Source: an uncultured Christensenellaceae bacterium (GTDB taxonomy: Bacteria; Bacillota; Clostridia; Christensenellales; UBA3700). From it: a stretch of DNA of 55,847 nt. Of this stretch, positions 54,703 to 55,847 are shown piece after piece. Positions within the stretch are counted from its first letter, which is position 1, and every line of letters starts with the position of its first letter. The notes beneath the pieces are model-generated. The model had not been told where the DNA came from. It worked only from the letters and a program-made list of their open reading frames with translations, and searched no databases. Position numbers and translations under genes: made by a program. Where the stretch lies: NCBI GenBank assembly GCA_944383895.1, contig CALWRH010000013.1:1-55847 (forward strand). The letters run 5' to 3'.

Positions 54703-55437
54703 ATGACGAAATTAATACTTATTGATGATATGCAATCAATAAATGATTGGCAGGAAGAAGTTTTTACAAAAATTATAAACAACATCATATCAGCCGAGGA
54801 TGGAAAAAAGAAAACAGAAAAAATTGCAGTAATAAAAATTGATGCAACAGCATTGTTAAAGATGGATATTGAAAAACTGTTAAGCGGTGATGAAAAACAG
54901 TTGAGTGATGATGAAAAACAGTTAAGTGATGATGAGAAATCAGCAATCCATACGTTTGTTAAGCTTTTACCGAAAAAAGAAGATAATATTGAAGGCAAAG
55001 AAAATAATGATGACAAAGACAATTCGGTTTTTGTAATTGATTATCGTTGGAATAATTCGCCAGAGTCTGATGATAAATCGGGGCTTATTTGTGCGAAAGC
55101 GCTTGGCGAAAAATTCTCAGAAAAAAATAACATAAAAATTATCTTAGTATCATCTAAGATACATGAGGTCGACATAAAAGAAGAAAACATTATTTGGTGT
55201 AAGCGTCCTTTTTTTGAACGTACAGACAAAAATACAGTAAAACCTGACAATGGTACCACGACGGATAACGATACTGTTGTTGAAAGGCTCGAAATAAAAG
55301 ATTGGGAAAATAGCCGAGATGAAACAAAAAAACAGATATTTGCAATGTGCAGAAGCTGTTATATAAAATATCAATTTATAGGATGTGTTATGGCTTGTTG
55401 TTATAGTTTTTTAAAGAAGGAAAAGGAAGAAAAATGA
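54703..55437 (+). CDS. Receiver-like (CheY-fold) protein
   Basis: 244 residues. It reads like a receiver domain with an insertion: LILIDD gives the acidic pair D8/D9, VFVIDYRW gives the phospho-acceptor position D113, KIILVSSK gives the conserved S/T (S150/S151), and CKRPF gives the lysine K167. A long insertion (about residues 30-105) with a heptad repeat lies before the phospho-acceptor strand. No output domain is seen; residues 205-240 are Cys-rich and hydrophobic (RSCYIKYQFIGCVMACCYSF in part). AAGGAG precedes the ATG, 11 bases after the previous stop. Together with two GHKL-like folds in the same operon it suggests phospho-signalling or an adapted version of it. Confidence 0.68.
   Translation: MTKLILIDDMQSINDWQEEVFTKIINNIISAEDGKKKTEKIAVIKIDATALLKMDIEKLLSGDEKQLSDDEKQLSDDEKSAIHTFVKLLPKKEDNIEGKENNDDKDNSVFVIDYRWNNSPESDDKSGLICAKALGEKFSEKNNIKIILVSSKIHEVDIKEENIIWCKRPFFERTDKNTVKPDNGTTTDNDTVVERLEIKDWENSRDETKKQIFAMCRSCYIKYQFIGCVMACCYSFLKKEKEEK
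54877..54939 (+). repeat. Three 21-bp units encoding Q-L-S-D-D-E-K heptads
   Basis: Units at 54877, 54898 and 54919, in frame, with the first reading LLSGDEK. They form a charged heptad linker in the insertion of the receiver-like protein. Confidence 0.88.
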
Positions 55438-55847
55438 TGGATAACAAATTGTTAAATGAAGTAAAACGTAGTAATATACTTAACGGAGAAAGTGCGATTT
55501 TCATCAAACAACAAAATAATAAAGCACGACAATATTGGCACTACACATCGCTTTCAGCATTACTATCAATTTTTAAAATTAAAAAAGATCCTTGTCTGGC
55601 TCCTGATTTGACGCGTTGTGAGATGCTTGCAAGTAATATATGTTATTTAAACGACATAAAAGAATTCAACGGTGGGGTTGAAGATTTTAAGAAAATGATA
55701 GAGTGTCTCAAGAATGAACATGTCGATATGCAAAATGTAAGTGACGATTTACAAGATGTAAGCGACGATATACAAGATGTAAGCGACGATATACAAGATG
55801 TAAGCGACGATATACAAGATGTAAGCGACGATATACAAGATGTAAGC
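55434..55847 (+). CDS. DUF2971-like protein, 3' end cut off by the window
   Basis: 138 codons are visible, starting at an ATG that overlaps the stop of the receiver-like gene (ATGATG; a second ATG follows at once). QYWHYTSLSALLSIF near residue 31 and ASNICYLNDIKEFNGG near residue 70 match the HYTS and YLND-x-x-EF pattern of the DUF2971 family, which turns up often in accessory and defence regions. The visible end is a run of D-V-S-D-D-I-Q heptads that continues past the window. Function is unknown; position at the end of the operon fits an effector or partner protein, which is inference. Confidence 0.6.
   Translation, partial: MMDNKLLNEVKRSNILNGESAIFIKQQNNKARQYWHYTSLSALLSIFKIKKDPCLAPDLTRCEMLASNICYLNDIKEFNGGVEDFKKMIECLKNEHVDMQNVSDDLQDVSDDIQDVSDDIQDVSDDIQDVSDDIQDVS
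55734..55847 (+). repeat. In-frame 21-bp repeat array running off the window end
   Basis: Units at 55734, 55755, 55776, 55797 and 55818, plus nine bases of a sixth. The last four complete units are identical (GATGTAAGCGACGATATACAA would be one unit less its final base runs), the first is variant. Encodes repeated D-V-S-D-D-I-Q, probably a coiled coil. The total copy number is not known because the array continues. Confidence 0.92.

Noticed and set aside
55734..55847. Regular 21-bp repeat resembling a CRISPR array
   Set aside because: There are no spacers; units are directly adjacent, in frame and encode heptads.

Overview
The window looks like a piece of chromosome from an anaerobic, probably gut-associated member of the Bacillota (class Clostridia). 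The evidence is a clear Spo0A sporulation regulator, LuxS, consensus sigma-A type promoters (TTGACA-17-TATAAT), strong GGAGG ribosome binding sites, Na+-pump decarboxylase subunits, and very large surface proteins built from MBG/YDG and InlB-type repeats. No rRNA, tRNA, CRISPR array or insertion sequence was found.

Layout. 1-11418 is the 3' part of a giant repetitive surface protein. 11561-13176 (minus strand) holds an acidic zinc-ribbon protein and spo0A. 13358-15562 holds a Cro/CI-type regulator, a DUF1624 membrane acyltransferase-like protein and an Mrp/NBP35 ATPase. 15786-18780 is a complete ABC importer of the TrpXYZ type. luxS follows at 18937. 19955-25594 is a second large lipoprotein (InlB/Flg_new repeats plus BspA-like leucine-rich repeats), then a hexapeptide acetyltransferase. 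At 26418-27999 a promoter, a yybP-ykoY-like riboswitch and an intrinsic terminator precede a beta/gamma Na+-pump decarboxylase pair. 28126-32347 is a MarR-regulated heterodimeric ABC exporter. On the minus strand, 32643-34844 encodes an O-antigen-ligase-like protein and a YjdF/DUF2238-like membrane protein. 35159-37668 holds a nitroreductase, a small membrane zinc-ribbon protein and an SLC13/ArsB-type permease. 37682-41339 (minus) is a response regulator, an ABC-2 exporter and a histidine kinase. 41576-45623 encodes a zinc-ribbon membrane protein with an acidic tail and a third surface lipoprotein.

At about 45.7-46.1 kb the sequence changes. After a terminator comes a cluster of degenerate non-coding repeats, and from there to the end the DNA is visibly more AT-rich (by eye about a third G+C against about half upstream). 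This looks like an accessory, probably defence-type island: an OLD-family ATPase/TOPRIM nuclease with its own promoter, then a tightly packed operon of a GHKL-ATPase-like protein, a 1285-residue protein with two phosphoribosyltransferase-like segments and a C-terminal GHKL-like fold, a receiver-like protein, and a DUF2971-like protein cut off by the window edge. I do not recognise this combination as a named system. It is the best candidate here for something undescribed.

Regulation is unusually legible. Many promoters have exact 17-bp spacing. Two genes (13358 and 13791) have the -10 box exactly six bases before the ATG, implying leaderless mRNAs. A TATACATA-N11-TATGTATA palindrome lies at two minus-strand promoters flanking the 32.6-34.8 kb operon. 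Function names are from motif recognition by eye, without database searches.
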